Of a stretch of DNA of 64,000 nucleotides, positions 13,011 to 24,386 are shown piece by piece. Each line of letters opens with the position of its first letter. Position 1 is the first letter of the stretch. Below the pieces are notes generated by a model, which was given only the letters and a program-made list of their open reading frames with translations, searched no databases and was not told where the DNA came from. A program made the translations under genes and the position numbers. The stretch is from assembly GCA_028456385.1 (NCBI GenBank), contig JALNQF010000035.1, positions 62,001 through 126,000 of the forward strand. Reading direction: 5' to 3'. This DNA is from Ophiosphaerella korrae (lineage: Eukaryota > Ascomycota > Dothideomycetes > Pleosporales > Phaeosphaeriaceae).

Positions 13011-13574
13011 TCATTTAGTCTCGAGTTTGTCATCCTCATTTCCAACTTCCTCTCTCTTGATGATCGGATGACTCGTCAATGCAGCCTCCTTACTTGGTGA
13101 AGCAGGCGAGCTCACATCTCCCACGACCATACCCACTTGCCGTATGGGAAACTGATACGGTGCCTCCGTTACAGGGGCTTGGTCCATCGCACCGGGCAAT
13201 TTGTTGAGCTGGGGCGCAGTCGCAGATACAGGGAGCGTTTTGGAGATCTTGTTTGATTGGCGTCCCTTCAATGAAAACGCTCTTTTTGAGTCAGGGGGTG
13301 GCTCGGATTCGGTAACTCGGGGCGAGAGAAGTTGTAGAGAGCTATCGTTTTCTTGTACCTCTTGATTGTCGGCATCTGTAGGGCGACTAGTGGCGGCTTT
13401 CTTCTTGGACTTGAAGAGTTTGGCTAAGCGTTTGAACAGACCTGGCGATCGGTAGACGCTTGTGCGAGCTGGAGTATCGGATGAGGGGAAGGGCGAAGAG
13501 GTTGTGGATTTGGCGGGCTTGGACTTGGGCTTGGACTTGGGCTTGGACTCGCCGGCGCCCTCCAACTGCGGCAT
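13011..13574 (-). CDS. Hypothetical basic low-complexity protein
   Basis: An open frame of 187 codons with an internal KPKSKPKSKP repeat (imperfect GGACTTGGGCTT repeats near 13519-13552) and a basic patch FKRLAKLFKSKKKA. The rest is Ser/Pro-rich and probably disordered. No family recognised. The next gene upstream is DPM1, convergent. It may be lineage-specific or spurious. Confidence 0.45.
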   Translation of the reverse strand: MPQLEGAGESKPKSKPKSKPAKSTTSSPFPSSDTPARTSVYRSPGLFKRLAKLFKSKKKAATSRPTDADNQEVQENDSSLQLLSPRVTESEPPPDSKRAFSLKGRQSNKISKTLPVSATAPQLNKLPGAMDQAPVTEAPYQFPIRQVGMVVGDVSSPASPSKEAALTSHPIIKREEVGNEDDKLETK

Positions 13575-13933
13575 ATTGGAGACCTTTTATTTTGTGTTCT
13601 GGTTGTGTTTGAGAAAAATGTAGTCGAAGAAGAAATATGTGAAGGTAAAGTTTTGAGAGGTAGGAACAAAGGCCTTTGTAGCCTGTGTCACTGACAGGTC
13701 GCTCTTGCGCCAACGCCTTCCATATGTGGTTCGATGAAATTGAGTCATTGGGCAAATCGTGTCACACTATCCATAGTCACTTCCTTGCTTGGTCCCCTCT
13801 TTATGTATCGTTCTCGTTCTCTACGCTCTATCAGCATCGAAGCCAACCCACCTTCTCATAACGTACTTGCATTATAGAATAAATTTGGCAGCCCACCATG
13901 TCAACTTTGCATCAACTCAGACAAGAATTCTAA

Positions 13934-14309
13934 CCTTTTCGTTTCTTAAATCTCTCTGCTGAGGTCTACAATATGATATACAAGAATCTATTTACCCCGA
14001 ACCATCAAATGCACATACGTCTAGCGCTCCGAAAACGTGAATTTAGATCCAAACGCCACTGAACTGATTCTGATAACGCGCCATGTACCTACTCCCATAC
14101 TAAGAACTTGTCATGAAGTATACAATGAAGCACACAGCATCATCCAGGAACTCATCCAATCTTCCATTCTTAAGTGCAAGATCGGCTACGACCTTACTAA
14201 GGGTATCACTCCCAGTATATGCGATGCATTCCAGGCGGCAGACATAAATGTCACAATAATTTATGTAACTTCAATCCATGATAATAATAGTCCCCTTCAG
14301 ACAAACTAA
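13934..14309 (+). pseudogene. Decayed F-box-like (LxLPAExxNxIY) family gene
   Basis: Two frames together read like one protein of a family abundant in Dothideomycetes. The first frame (13934-14056) reads PFRFLNLSAEVYNMIYKNLF then TPNHQMHIRLALRKR, matching the usual LDLPAELRNMIYEYVF-type start. It runs into TGA, has no ATG at its head and has an in-frame TAA just upstream. The sequence then continues in another frame (14037-14309) as NATELILITRHVPTPILRTC and HEVYNEAHSIIQELIQ. The overlap is too short for an intron, so I call a frameshifted fragment. The C-terminal part is missing. Confidence 0.55.
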
Positions 14310-15070
14310 GTGATGTTCCGTTCCGTTGGCTTGAGGTTGAGGTTGTTCAATAATTACTCCCAGTGACAACAATTCTGTACGCACAAATATGTATAAAAAT
14401 AGAATGATCTAGTGTGAAACCCTTAGCTTACATTTACTCTACATGATATTCTCGTGAACAACAGGTTTGAGTACCCTAAGTGAAGCTTTGCTGCTCTTTT
14501 TTGCACCTTTGTTTTGGCCTCACATGGATGATTAAGACTATCTGCGTCAAAGTTTAGCTTCTGGTCGAAAATTCCAAAATTCTTAATAGTCCTTTGTGGT
14601 CCTAGCCAGTACTGTAATCAAACCAACAAATGTCAAGGGTCCACCACGGATGCGTGCTGGCTTGACAACTAGTTACTGTCACTTTTCAATTATCACATGG
14701 CTAGTCAATTTTAGTATTCCTTTTGTAAATTTTCTACTGTCTTTCGTGCGTTGAGTTTGTCAATGGGGGTTTTTTTTTTTTTTTTTGGACTAGAAAATAG
14801 CGACCCTGAGTGAGGGAGGACGCTTACATCAATCAACTTTGCTAGCTTATTCCCGCGCCAATTAAAGGGACAAAAATAGAAATAAGGGTTGTGTAATGAA
14901 GCTTTTTTATCGTCTGGCGGATATTATACTCAACTTTTTTCATGTGCCAAAGACGACAATACGGAAGCTAAACTTAGTGATTTTGTTGACGACAATTTAT
15001 ATATTTGGAATGGTGGAGTAGCTAGCAATAATATTCTATGCCGACTTCGATGTCCAATTATCCCATAGAA
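14310..15070. other. AT-rich intergenic region
   Basis: No coding potential. A run of about 19 T lies near 14770-14786. By eye it is AT-rich relative to the flanking genes, as expected for decayed sequence. No repeat units recognised. Confidence 0.45.
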
Positions 15071-16271
15071 CTACTTCGGCACAGCTGCAACGATACCATG
15101 AAACTTTACATCATCATACATATGCACATGCGCAATCTTCAAACCCGCGCGATCTATCAGGCCCTCCCAATCATCCTTGCCCCTCTCGACGCCACCCAAA
15201 CATGCCATCATTGCCATGGCCATTGATGCACACTGCCATGGGACCTTCGTGTCCGGCAAAACCACCTCATCGATCAAGATGACGGAGTCAGGTCCTATTG
15301 CCGGAATGATATTCTGCAAGATGCGAACACACACATCATCCGGCCAATCGTGCAAAACATGGCGGAAGTAGTAGAACTTTGCGCCGCGAATAGTTTGTTC
15401 AGTAAAGAAGTCATGCTCTACGAATTCAATACCGACAGGCCTTGAAGCGGGCAGATGGGCAAGGGTAGAGGGTATTTCCTGTACGACAACCCGACCTGGT
15501 AGATTGGGGAATTTCTCCTTAAAGATTATAGAGTGTTGGCCGAAACCCCCGCCGATATCCACGAGTAATACGGAGTTAGGCGAAGGCTTGAAGTCGGAAA
15601 TCTCTTGCTCGACAGGATATGAACTAGTCCAGCTTTGCACTGCATCCAAGACCATGACATGGCCGAGGGCTTTCATCTGTTCCGGATTCGCTTTGCAGTA
15701 TTCGAAGGGCTCAAGGTCCGTACTGAGCCCTTTATGAAAAGGCAGGTCCTTGATGTTGGTTATGTCTTGATAGTTGTGTTCTTTCAGATATTCAGGCAAA
15801 GCCATGGCGGTTGGAGCTTGCAATTTCGAGATATTTGGTGCTGCACCAACAACGTCTGGTATGGCCAAACACTTGGTAAGGCGGTTCGCTGTAAAGGTAT
15901 CCTTTGCTGTTTCTTGGATGAAGCCGAAAGATGCCATAGAGTGGAGGAGATGTTTCATCAGCGTTGGTGCGGCGCCTGTCTTACTGACGAAGTCCTGGAG
16001 TGTGGCTGGATTGGGGGAAGAAGCAAGCGTTGTGAAGATGTTGAGATCGAGACCAACTTGAATTAGGGACCAGCGGAGAGGCTATAGTGAGGTTATTATG
16101 GGAGAATTTAAGGAATATGGCCTGACTTACTCCCATCCCAAGGCCGAAGAATATTTCCCAATCTGTGAATAGGTCGACTTGAAGATCTCTTAATTGCTCC
16201 TGCATTTTGTGTTTTTCTGCACTATTCGCTTTTGCATAAAGGCTGCGAATCTGATCTATTGCGGCCTCCAT
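15071..16271 (-). CDS. SAM-dependent O-methyltransferase (secondary-metabolism type)
   Basis: Exons 16131-16271 and 15071-16081 (49-nt intron) give 383 aa. It belongs to the plant/fungal class that methylates hydroxyls of polyketide or phenolic products. It has an N-terminal helical dimerisation region with a winged-helix-like part (LRWSLIQVGLDLNIFTTLAS, LLHSMASFGFIQE). The SAM-binding LLVDIGGGFGQHS is at about 219-231, and FYYFRHVLHDWPDD carries the catalytic His (about residue 291). It ends VHMYDDVKFHGIVAAVPK. Transcribed divergently from an FAD oxidase about 1 kb away, suggesting a small metabolic pair. Substrate unknown. Confidence 0.9.
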
Positions 16272-16471
16272 GATAGAACTTAGATTTTTGATCCCGTTGA
16301 AATATTTGATGTTGTATGTGAGTACTTCTCAGTTTGTGGTAGTAGTGTCGTGCTCCTCCTGCAACTTTATACTCCAGTTCAAGACGGAAGAACACTGCGG
16401 CCAAGTGACAAACCCCTCACGTGCGTCTTGCAGTTTCCGAACATCTCAACCAAATATTGATTTTAAGGGCG

Positions 16472-16612
16472 AAAAGTGATGTTATGACCGAGGAAGTGAT
16501 GTTACGACCGAAAAACGATGCTACAACCGAAAAGTGCGAGGGTTGTGAAGGGGAAGCTTGAACTTTGGAAGCAAAGACCGACCGAAATCGCGGAGAATAG
16601 ACCGAAATCGCC
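16472..16612. repeat. Imperfect 20-bp-period repeats with ACCG cores
   Basis: Three imperfect 20-bp units begin near 16472, with the shared GTGATGTTAYGACCG-type core spaced exactly 20 bp (16476, 16496, 16516). Two further copies of ACCGAAATCGC are also 20 bp apart (16581, 16601). They lie between the divergent O-methyltransferase and FAD oxidase genes. The repeated CGGT/ACCG triplets could serve Zn2Cys6 regulators; that is inference. Confidence 0.6.
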
Positions 16613-17283
16613 GACCACCAGTCCGACATCGTCCCAAAACAACCGATTACGCCTTCTACACCCAACATGCCATCGCGGCTTGTTACGTCTATCAATGAAC
16701 AATATCAGAAAGCATGCTAACCAAGGTTTGCACGTGTTTACATGCCACTAGATGCCCACAAGATACCTGCGTCTTCTGTCGCCACATCCGCGAAATCACT
16801 GTCAGTGCATCCGTTCACGCGATAAGCTTATATCCGGCTAATAAATTATATAGAGCTCGTACAGGCTTCAGTCTTACCACAGGGGCATGACCGATTGCCG
16901 TATGGTCGGAATTGTTTTACACTCAAGTAAGCCAAAACAGTCTAACCATAAATTGTCGCTTAATCGATGAACACGAGGCTCTTTCTCAAGTATATTACTT
17001 GAGAAACACGTACTTGAATTGTGATGCTTCTGGTTTCCAATTTAAAATCAGCACATAGCGTCTTATAGATCTACTCATATCGCCATGCAGAATACAATGA
17101 GTGGGCGTCGATGACCAGGTTCGCTCACCACAGGGATTAGCACCATGCATGGATGCTGTATCACCAACCTTTGGACAAATGGAGGGAGACCTGCATAAAT
17201 AAGAGGATACCGCCCGCAACTTGTGCTCGACACCCAAGTTATATTGTCTTTTGTAATCCCTTTGTGGGGCCCATCCACCGAGC

Positions 17284-19308
17284 ATGGGGTTCACATCACT
17301 CACTGTTCTTCTCTTGGCCGCTCATATCGTATCTGCGGTCAACTTCCCATACGAAAGCATACAATTGAAATACTCAGAGGTAGCAAATAATTCAGACATC
17401 AAATTCGGTAATGGAACTAGCACTGAGAAACCTCCTTGTAAGAGTTTCCCGGGCTATGACGGTTGGCCTTCCCCTAGTAGATGGAATGCCTTCAATGCAA
17501 GCCTAGGTGGTGCGTTACTTAGGGCCGTTCCACCAGCCGCTGCCTGCTACGAAGGCGAATTCAGAGATGAGGGGAAATGCATTGCAGCCAGACGAGGTCA
17601 AAGTAGTGCACTTTTTGCGTATGTAAAAAATCAGCCGTTATTTGGACGTTGCTAACAATAAACGATAGCAAAGAAGACCCACTAATTCCCTTCAGCCAAT
17701 GGCAGCTCGCCAACCCCTGCCCCATAACAAATGATTCACAAGCTCTGTGTAATCTAGCTTCGTTTCCCGCATACGTGGTGAATGTATCCACCGTCAGAGA
17801 TATACAGCTTGCCGTCAACTTTGCTCGAAACAACCATATTCGTTTGACTATCAAGTACGTCTTGAGCTCGTCTATTATGCCTTGTATCTAATAATCATAG
17901 GAATACGGGGCATGACTTTATTGGACGGAACACAGGTGGAGGTGCACTCCAAGTCTGGGTTCATCGACTTAAAGCTTTCGAGTACCTTCCTTCCGTGAAG
18001 ATCACAGATTACAATGGACAGGCAGCAAGAGTAGGTGTCGCCCTCGAGCAACATGAAATTTTTAGCTACATGGGCAAGAATAATATCACCGTCCTGGCTC
18101 CAGGTTCATCTACAGTTGGTGCATATGGAGGCGCCATGCAAGGCGGTGGATTTTCCTACATAACCTCGAAGTATGGGCTCATGGCTGATCAAGTGCTCGC
18201 ACTTGAGATTGTCACAGCTGATGGGAGTTTTGTGCATGCGGATTCGGAGACGAATACTGATTTGTTCTGGGCCATTCGCGGAGGTGGCCCAAGTAAGTCA
18301 TTTTTCTCCTCTCACAAGTATTTTCTAACAGCTCGACTAGGTAACTTTGGTATAGTTACATCTGCGATTGTGAAAGCATATCCTCCCACTACCATCGCTC
18401 GATCCGACTTCACGTTTCAGACTGGACCAGTGCTTGGCAACTCTACATCTACTGTTCGTGTGAATGATACTGAAACATTCTGGAAAGGCATAGACATATA
18501 CTTTTCCCACAATCTACGAATCAACGATGCCAAGGGCATCATGTGGAACAATATAGGAACGCAAGGTCGCAACAGTTCTCGATTCACCCTACAAAGCCAA
18601 ATAACCAAGCCCGGCGTAACCATCGACGAGATGAAAGCCCTCGTCGCACCCCTAATCGAAGACCTAAATAACGCCGGAATCCCTCTCACAAACCCAGAAC
18701 CACGCTTCTGGCAAACCTACGGCGACTTCGGCACCATCCCCGGCGGCCCAACAGGCGGAACAGGCAGCGGCCGCTTCGGCTCACGCCTTTTCCAACGCAG
18801 TATCTTCACAAACCCCAAGTCCGCACAATACCGCAAAGCAATGGACTCAATCCGCACCTTCGTTGAAGAAGGTGGGTACAATTTTCACTCCGTTGACTTC
18901 GCTCCCACGTACGAAACAGCTGGCCATCCAGGCGTACACTCGGCCGTCAACATGCATCTACGCAACGCCGTCATGCACGCCACGGGCTTCGACACAACGC
19001 AATATGGGCCTGGGCTGTCTGAAGAGCAGTGGAAGGCTTCGCACGCGCGGCTCGACTCGTACATTCAGAAATGGAGGGACGCGACGCCGCGTAGTGGCGC
19101 GTATATGAACGAGGCGGACGTCGAGGAACCGGGGTTCCAGTATAGCTTTTATGGAAGGGGGTACGATCGGTTGATGAGTATCAAGCGTTCGAGGGATCCT
19201 TGGGGCGTGTTTTATGCAGTTACGGCGGTGGGGAGCGAGGAATGGTTTGTGGAGGGGACAGGGGGATTGCCGACACAGCAGGGTAGGCTTTGTAGGGTGC
19301 AGCGATAG
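17284..19308 (+). CDS. Secreted FAD-linked oxidoreductase (PCMH/BBE type)
   Basis: Exons 17284-17618, 17669-17854, 17901-18292 and 18341-19308 give 626 aa. An N-terminal signal peptide (TSLTVLLLAAHIVSA) predicts secretion. The vanillyl-alcohol-oxidase-type FAD domain shows IKNTGHDFIGRNTGGG, whose His (about 178) is the expected covalent flavin site, then TVGAYGGAMQGGGFSYITSK and FWAIRGGG-PSNFGIVTSA. The C-terminal berberine-bridge segment is QYSFYGRGYDRLMSIKRSRDP. Several Asn-x-Ser/Thr sites fit a glycoprotein. The last intron (48 nt) is a multiple of three without stop and can be mistaken for coding; splicing gives the usual GGGPSNFGIVT. Such enzymes oxidise alcohols, sugars or metabolite intermediates; substrate unknown. 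Confidence 0.9.
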
Positions 19309-19598
19309 ATATTTTACTTGTCTTCAGCGTATATTTGTGCTTCTTGGATAGTCAAATCCGGGGTTGTCTCATCTTTACGTTTTGTGGATGAGTTGGCTTA
19401 GATTCACTTGAATACTGCTGAGCAATAGAAGATGAACTCTGAATTTTATACAAAATGCAAAGCTACGCAAGTTCGTGAAATATGCTCAAGAACTAGGTAT
19501 ATAGGGCTTGAAGCAAAGCAAAACAATAAACTAAACAATTTAACCCAAAACAGATACCGCAGATTTTCCTGTCTGTGAATAGATAACGCATATACTAC

Positions 19599-21403
19599 CT
19601 AGTCAATAACCAATTTGTTCCGAACTATGGCAGCAGTGGCAGACTTTGTAGTCTTACGAGCCGCCGTGGCAAGCGCGAAAGAGCCATCCTTGAGCTTCTT
19701 GTATGGTAGCCTAGGCTTTTTCTCTGACTCTGGAATGCCCTTTAGGCTACGCTTGGTCGAGGTCTTCTTAGCCTTGGCTACGTCAATGTTTTCATCGCTT
19801 TCATTGAATGACTTTGCATCTGTGTCGGATGAAGTGACTGCGGTTTTGGACATCGAATGGTGACGATCATATCTCTCTCTCTGCTTTTTGGCAGGCACCA
19901 ACTTCTTTGACGTTTCATCATCTTCAATGCCCTGAGCCTTGCGCTTCTTATAATGCGCTGGCGTGGATGAGCTTATGGCTCCCTCCGACGTAGTGTTCTC
20001 AACGACTTTGGCCTTTTGTGGCGCCGGTTTCCTTGCGGCCAGCTTCTTTCGCTGTTGTGGTGCCTTAAAGCCTGTCTTGTTGGTCTGCAGAAGCTGAGTT
20101 GAGTTTGTCTTCTCCTCAACCACAAACTTTGGTTTCTTAGAGGGTGGCTTCGTGTCCTCATAGCTCTCTTCAGCACGAGAACGCTTCTTGCCGCCGACGT
20201 TCCGCCTTGAGTTATAGTAGATAGCCATCATCTCTTTTTCAAAGGTCCTAAACTCTTGCAACTCAGGGTCTATCTCGGGAGGGCGACGAGCTTCTGCGTT
20301 CATCTCATTCTGTCTCTGATCGCATATCTTTTGAGCCCGTAGGAGGTCATAGCGCATCACTACAGCCTGACGAGCTAGGTTCTCAGCAATTTCTGTGAGC
20401 AACCGGTGATGTGCCCAGCGCTGGTTGCTATCGATGGAAACTCCGAGGATCTTTGCCTCGTTTATTAGCTGTCGAACATTCATGCCTTTGAGGTCATGCC
20501 ACCGTTCATCGAACTTCATATCGTTGACCATCAATATATCGACGAGGTAAGCCGATTCTTGGTAGCTGTAGCTCAAGCGGCGGACTTTAGCCTCTTCGAG
20601 AAGCTTTGCTTGGCTCCAGGTTTTATATCCCTGGGCACCGTAGAGCCTCTGGGACAGTTCCGGAGACTTTGAGCTACTGGAGTCACGAAGGCGGTTCCAC
20701 GGCCCTGGCCGAGTTTGTTTCCCAGGCTCATGGCGCGGAGCATTAGCACGCTCAGGGGATAACGAAGGGCACCGCCGAGTACGACCAGGTGACCTCAGGC
20801 GATACGCATCATCAATGTCTTGTGGATGCTTTCTTCTAACATTGCCTGAGGGGCGATGATGGGCGCTGGGTTGAGGCCGATAGAAGGCGGGGACTGGAGA
20901 GTGGCTAACAGTGCGGCGTAGAATATTTGTTGCACGTGCACTGTAGGAGGACTTTTCGCTGCCAGATGAACCGTAACTGATAGGAACTGCTGAAATATCG
21001 TGACGATAATCCGTTGGTCGGATATCCGGCCGAGAATGTTCTTGGTACGGTGGATTCTTGAAGGCGTCAGAGTTGATTCAACTATGGGAAGCCAAGGAAT
21101 AATACTTACCGTTTTAATTACCATACCTTCCAAGGAGCCAGGAATGGGCGCAGGAGATTTACAGACAGGTTGCGCTTTTGACTGATACTGTGCAGGGTTT
21201 GTTGAGGAAGCAGACGACTGAACTGTGACGCCTTGACTTGCTTCCTCAAGAATGCTAGAGAGAAACGAATTTGTGTTCTTGGCCTTCTTAGAAGGTGCCT
21301 TTTTTACGCCCGACTTGACTACGATAGGTGTCTTTGCGGTGCCAGCCGTTCCGCACTGGGTAGGTTGCTGGGAAAACTTGCGCTGTTGCATCTGTCCAGG
21401 CAT
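19599..21403 (-). CDS. Large basic nuclear protein, unknown
   Basis: Two open frames are one gene: exon 1 21110-21403 and exon 2 19599-21056, 583 aa. The 53-nt intron starts GTAAGT and ends CTGACGCCTTCAAG, with a CTGAC branch point. It joins GSLEGMVIKT to NPPYQEHSRPDIRPTDYR in frame, and the second exon then runs without a stop for 485 codons. ATG 21403 (MPGQMQQRKF) is the first good start. The middle holds a helical segment (YGAQGYKTWSQAKLLEEAK, then YLVDILMVNDMKFDERWHDL and VRQLINEAKILGVS) that looks folded. The C-terminal half is Lys-rich with many bipartite NLS-like clusters. Function unknown; perhaps DNA- or chromatin-associated. Confidence 0.75.
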
Positions 21404-22237
21404 TTTGTTATCGGCGTTGAAATGTGTGCCTAATCTGAGGTTCTGTATCAAGAAGCTAGGAATAGCTTGACTCGGTTCGTCGAAATTGGGTGTGCGGGTT
21501 TGGTCAGGAATGTGGTTGAGCAGAAGGCAATGCAAGGAGGCAGGCGTGAATCCCAATATATGCACTGTGGTGGGGAACCCGACCGCGCACTGTTTAACCC
21601 CAGTGAAAGTTGAGAGGGGGAAAAAATCTGGCAGAAACAGGCAAAGCCGGTAACGCGTACGACGACGCGCGGGACAAGTCAAGTGAATGTACCAAGATCA
21701 CATGATCAGCTCGGTCATGATCTCGACCCTATCTGGGCGTCTTAGCTTCCATCGATCAAGCGCATAGTGCGTTTGTGAATTGTTCTCGAAGGTTATCAGT
21801 AAACTGTTCTTATAGCTAATGATCTGTATTTTGAGGCCTGAAGTCGCATGCCGGTAAAGGGCTGATGGATTCATGTTCCCGCCATAGAGGTGGCTTTGTG
21901 TTGAACGATGACATATATTTAACCATGTCAACTATTATAGCGATTTCTAGACTAAGTCTAGAATTCTTGACTAGAACGCTATGATTTTTATACTTAAACT
22001 TGTGGCATAAATCAGCGAACTACAAATAGGAAGGAATCAATCTTGGTGAGAAGGAAGCTGCAAACGTAGAATAAGATATGCTTTATTGAGGAAAACTAGG
22101 ATATAGTGCGTGGAAAAATCAACCAAAAAGAAACTCTCCTTGCAAATCAAAATCAAAATATACAACTTCCTTAACGTTAAGGTATCGACTAGGACACATC
22201 GATGTGTCTGGAACAAAAACATCACCGCACCACAGCT
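21404..22237. other. Intergenic
   Basis: Upstream flank of the large nuclear protein gene, then AT-rich sequence. I see no gene. Several short open frames lack protein character. Confidence 0.4.
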
Positions 22238-22579
22238 TCAATCCTTGATCGTTTTCGATCTTGTATTGCTTTTCAGCTTCAGTCGCAGTTGCCACTCGGA
22301 GAAAGAATGCTCTTCGAAAGGGCCCAGTAGACCCTGCACGCGTGCCTGGTGCTCCAGCTGCAGATATGTCATGGCATTCCAATCCTGCTGCTCCGCAAAC
22401 TTGCTGCCAACGCGGAAGTAAAGCAGCTCGCCAAGCTGCTCTTGCGCGTCGTTGGGATGCGTGTCCAAAATGTTGTTGACGATGATTTCGAGGCTCTTTG
22501 AATCCATTTCTATACCAAGGACGGAGATGGTTTTGGCCATAGGAGTAGAGCGAAATTGGCTAAGGAGGCAGCAAAACAT
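22238..22579 (-). CDS. Small hypothetical protein
   Basis: The frame is open from further upstream, but the upstream part reads like leader (HTTSSDTTSSTTT). A reasonable start is the ATG at 22579 (MFCCLLSQ, 113 aa) or at 22540 (MAKTISVLGIEMD, 100 aa). The body SLEIIVNNILDTHPNDAQEQ, LGELLYFRVGSKFAEQQDW and LQLEHQARVQGLLG is an amphipathic helical sequence without low complexity, which supports it being real. No family recognised. Confidence 0.45.
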   Translation of the reverse strand: MFCCLLSQFRSTPMAKTISVLGIEMDSKSLEIIVNNILDTHPNDAQEQLGELLYFRVGSKFAEQQDWNAMTYLQLEHQARVQGLLGPFEEHSFSEWQLRLKLKSNTRSKTIKD

Positions 22580-23446
22580 TGTTGTTGTGCTGGATGTAGT
22601 GTCGGATGAAGTTGTATGAAGTAGAGTTGTGAGTTTGAAGAGGATATGCTGTGGGCTCAGAAGTTGTGATGAAAATAAAATGTTTGGGGAAAGGGAGTGC
22701 ACGGGAAATCGTAGTTTACGTATGATTGTTAAAAATACCAGAAGGAAATGCATTGCACTAAGGATGAGTGTACCTGTGTGTGAAGAAGATCGTGACACTG
22801 TTGACAGTCGCTCAAGAGTGGCTCAACCAGGAATACTTGGTGCCCAACAGATGATCGACAGCAAACAGGAAATCACATGGTTCTTGCAGTATGCCACCAA
22901 TAATTAGGAACGTAGGGCGTATTGGCCCTGCATAATATGTTGCCTACGCAGCAGGTGTTCGCACCTGTTCCTGAATGAGTCCATGGTGTGCGTATGTGTT
23001 TTGACGAAACCCTTGCTAGTGCAGAACTGCGATGAATCTCTTATAGTTTATCCAAAACTATGGACAGAAGTCTCAAAAGCAAGAATCAAAGCAAAGTAAA
23101 ATTTCAGGTATATTTCCACATCCACGGTGTTGTTGGCGCGGTTGGGACGGCTCCACAGTCGGCAACCATGGTCCGAAAGACCCTTGTCCGCTGACCCCCA
23201 TGTTTGACTTGTTTGCATCTGCCACAACCAAACTTTCTGGCCAGACATCAACATTGGCTAAACGCACCACGCTCTCAACATTATCTATACAGCTGCTCCG
23301 CCGGCTCTTATCCCTCCTCAATACCAGAAAGATTCGAACAAAACTGAAGATCACCACAACCACCCCCGAAAAGCGCATACACTCAACCGGCGGTAACCGC
23401 CATCCACGCATCTACACAGGCGCATACAAGACCCAAAGAGCACAAC
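22580..23446. other. Intergenic / ARL1 5' region
   Basis: Divergent upstream region of the small hypothetical gene and ARL1. An open frame at 23200-23490 overlaps the ARL1 start in another frame and looks like leader sequence. Nothing else seen. Confidence 0.4.
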
Positions 23447-24142
23447 ATGGGTGGCTACCTGTCAAAGTTCCAGAGCCTGATATGGGCTAAGAAAGAGACC
23501 CGAATACTGATTCTCGGACTCGTACGAGCAGCCCCTCATCCCACAACCTACGCAGCCTCCCTCTAATGACAAATGTAGGACAACGCAGGCAAAACCACGC
23601 TCCTATACAGACTCAAGGTGCGCCCTACCCATCCCCCTCACCGCCCAAAATTAACACCCCCCAGATCGGTGAAGTCGTAACCACAATACCAACAATAGGC
23701 TTCAACGTCGAATCCGTAACATACAAGAACCTCAACTTCAATGTCTGGGTACGCCGCCCCTGCCCTCCCCATACTCACGTACTAATCCGCGCAGGACCTC
23801 GGCGGCCAAACCAGTATCCGCCCGTACTGGCGCTGCTACTATGCCAACACGGCGGCTGTCATCTTCGTCATCGACAGCACCGACATCGACCGGCTGACCA
23901 CGGCGTCCGAAGAACTCGCGGCGATGCTCAACGAAGAGGAACTGCGCGACGCAGCGCTTCTCGTCTTCGCGAATAAGCAGGACCAGCCGGGCGCCAAGGG
24001 CGCGGGCGAGATCAGCGAGGCGTTGAAGCTGGGCGAGCTGAAGGACCGGAATTGGAGTATTGTGGCGTGTAGCGCGGTGGATGGGCGGGGCGTGGATGAG
24101 GGCATGGATTGGCTGGTGGGTAATGTGAATAACGAGGGGTAA
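23447..24142 (+). CDS. ARL1: ADP-ribosylation factor-like GTPase ARL1
   Basis: Golgi small GTPase that recruits GRIP-domain golgins for vesicle tethering. Four exons (23447-23521, 23579-23617, 23665-23748, 23795-24142) give 181 aa, the normal length. MGG at the N-terminus provides the myristoylation Gly2. The P-loop GLDNAGKTT spans the first splice junction, followed by IPTIGFNVE (switch I), [16 protein letters not shown] (switch II) and the guanine-specificity motif NKQD. The three introns are 57, 47 and 46 nt with TAAT/TAAC-type branch points. It converges with the DUF3433 gene. ARL1 rather than ARF is favoured by [21 protein letters not shown]. Confidence 0.95.
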
Positions 24143-24386
24143 AGATGTGTTGGGGACGATATACCAGGAAGCATGGGGGGCGGCGTTTATGGGGTTTAGA
24201 CTATTGACAAATGCATGATATGATTGATCCATGCGGCTGATGTTCACGATGGGGAGCAAAGTGACAAGCAACCAGTGTTGTGGAACTAAATAAATACTTG
24301 GAGTGTAATTGCGCTGCGTAAGAGGTATCATAATAAAAGCAGTAAATCCAACAAATGCATGGTAGAGAAAGCGCAGAGGACTTGGC

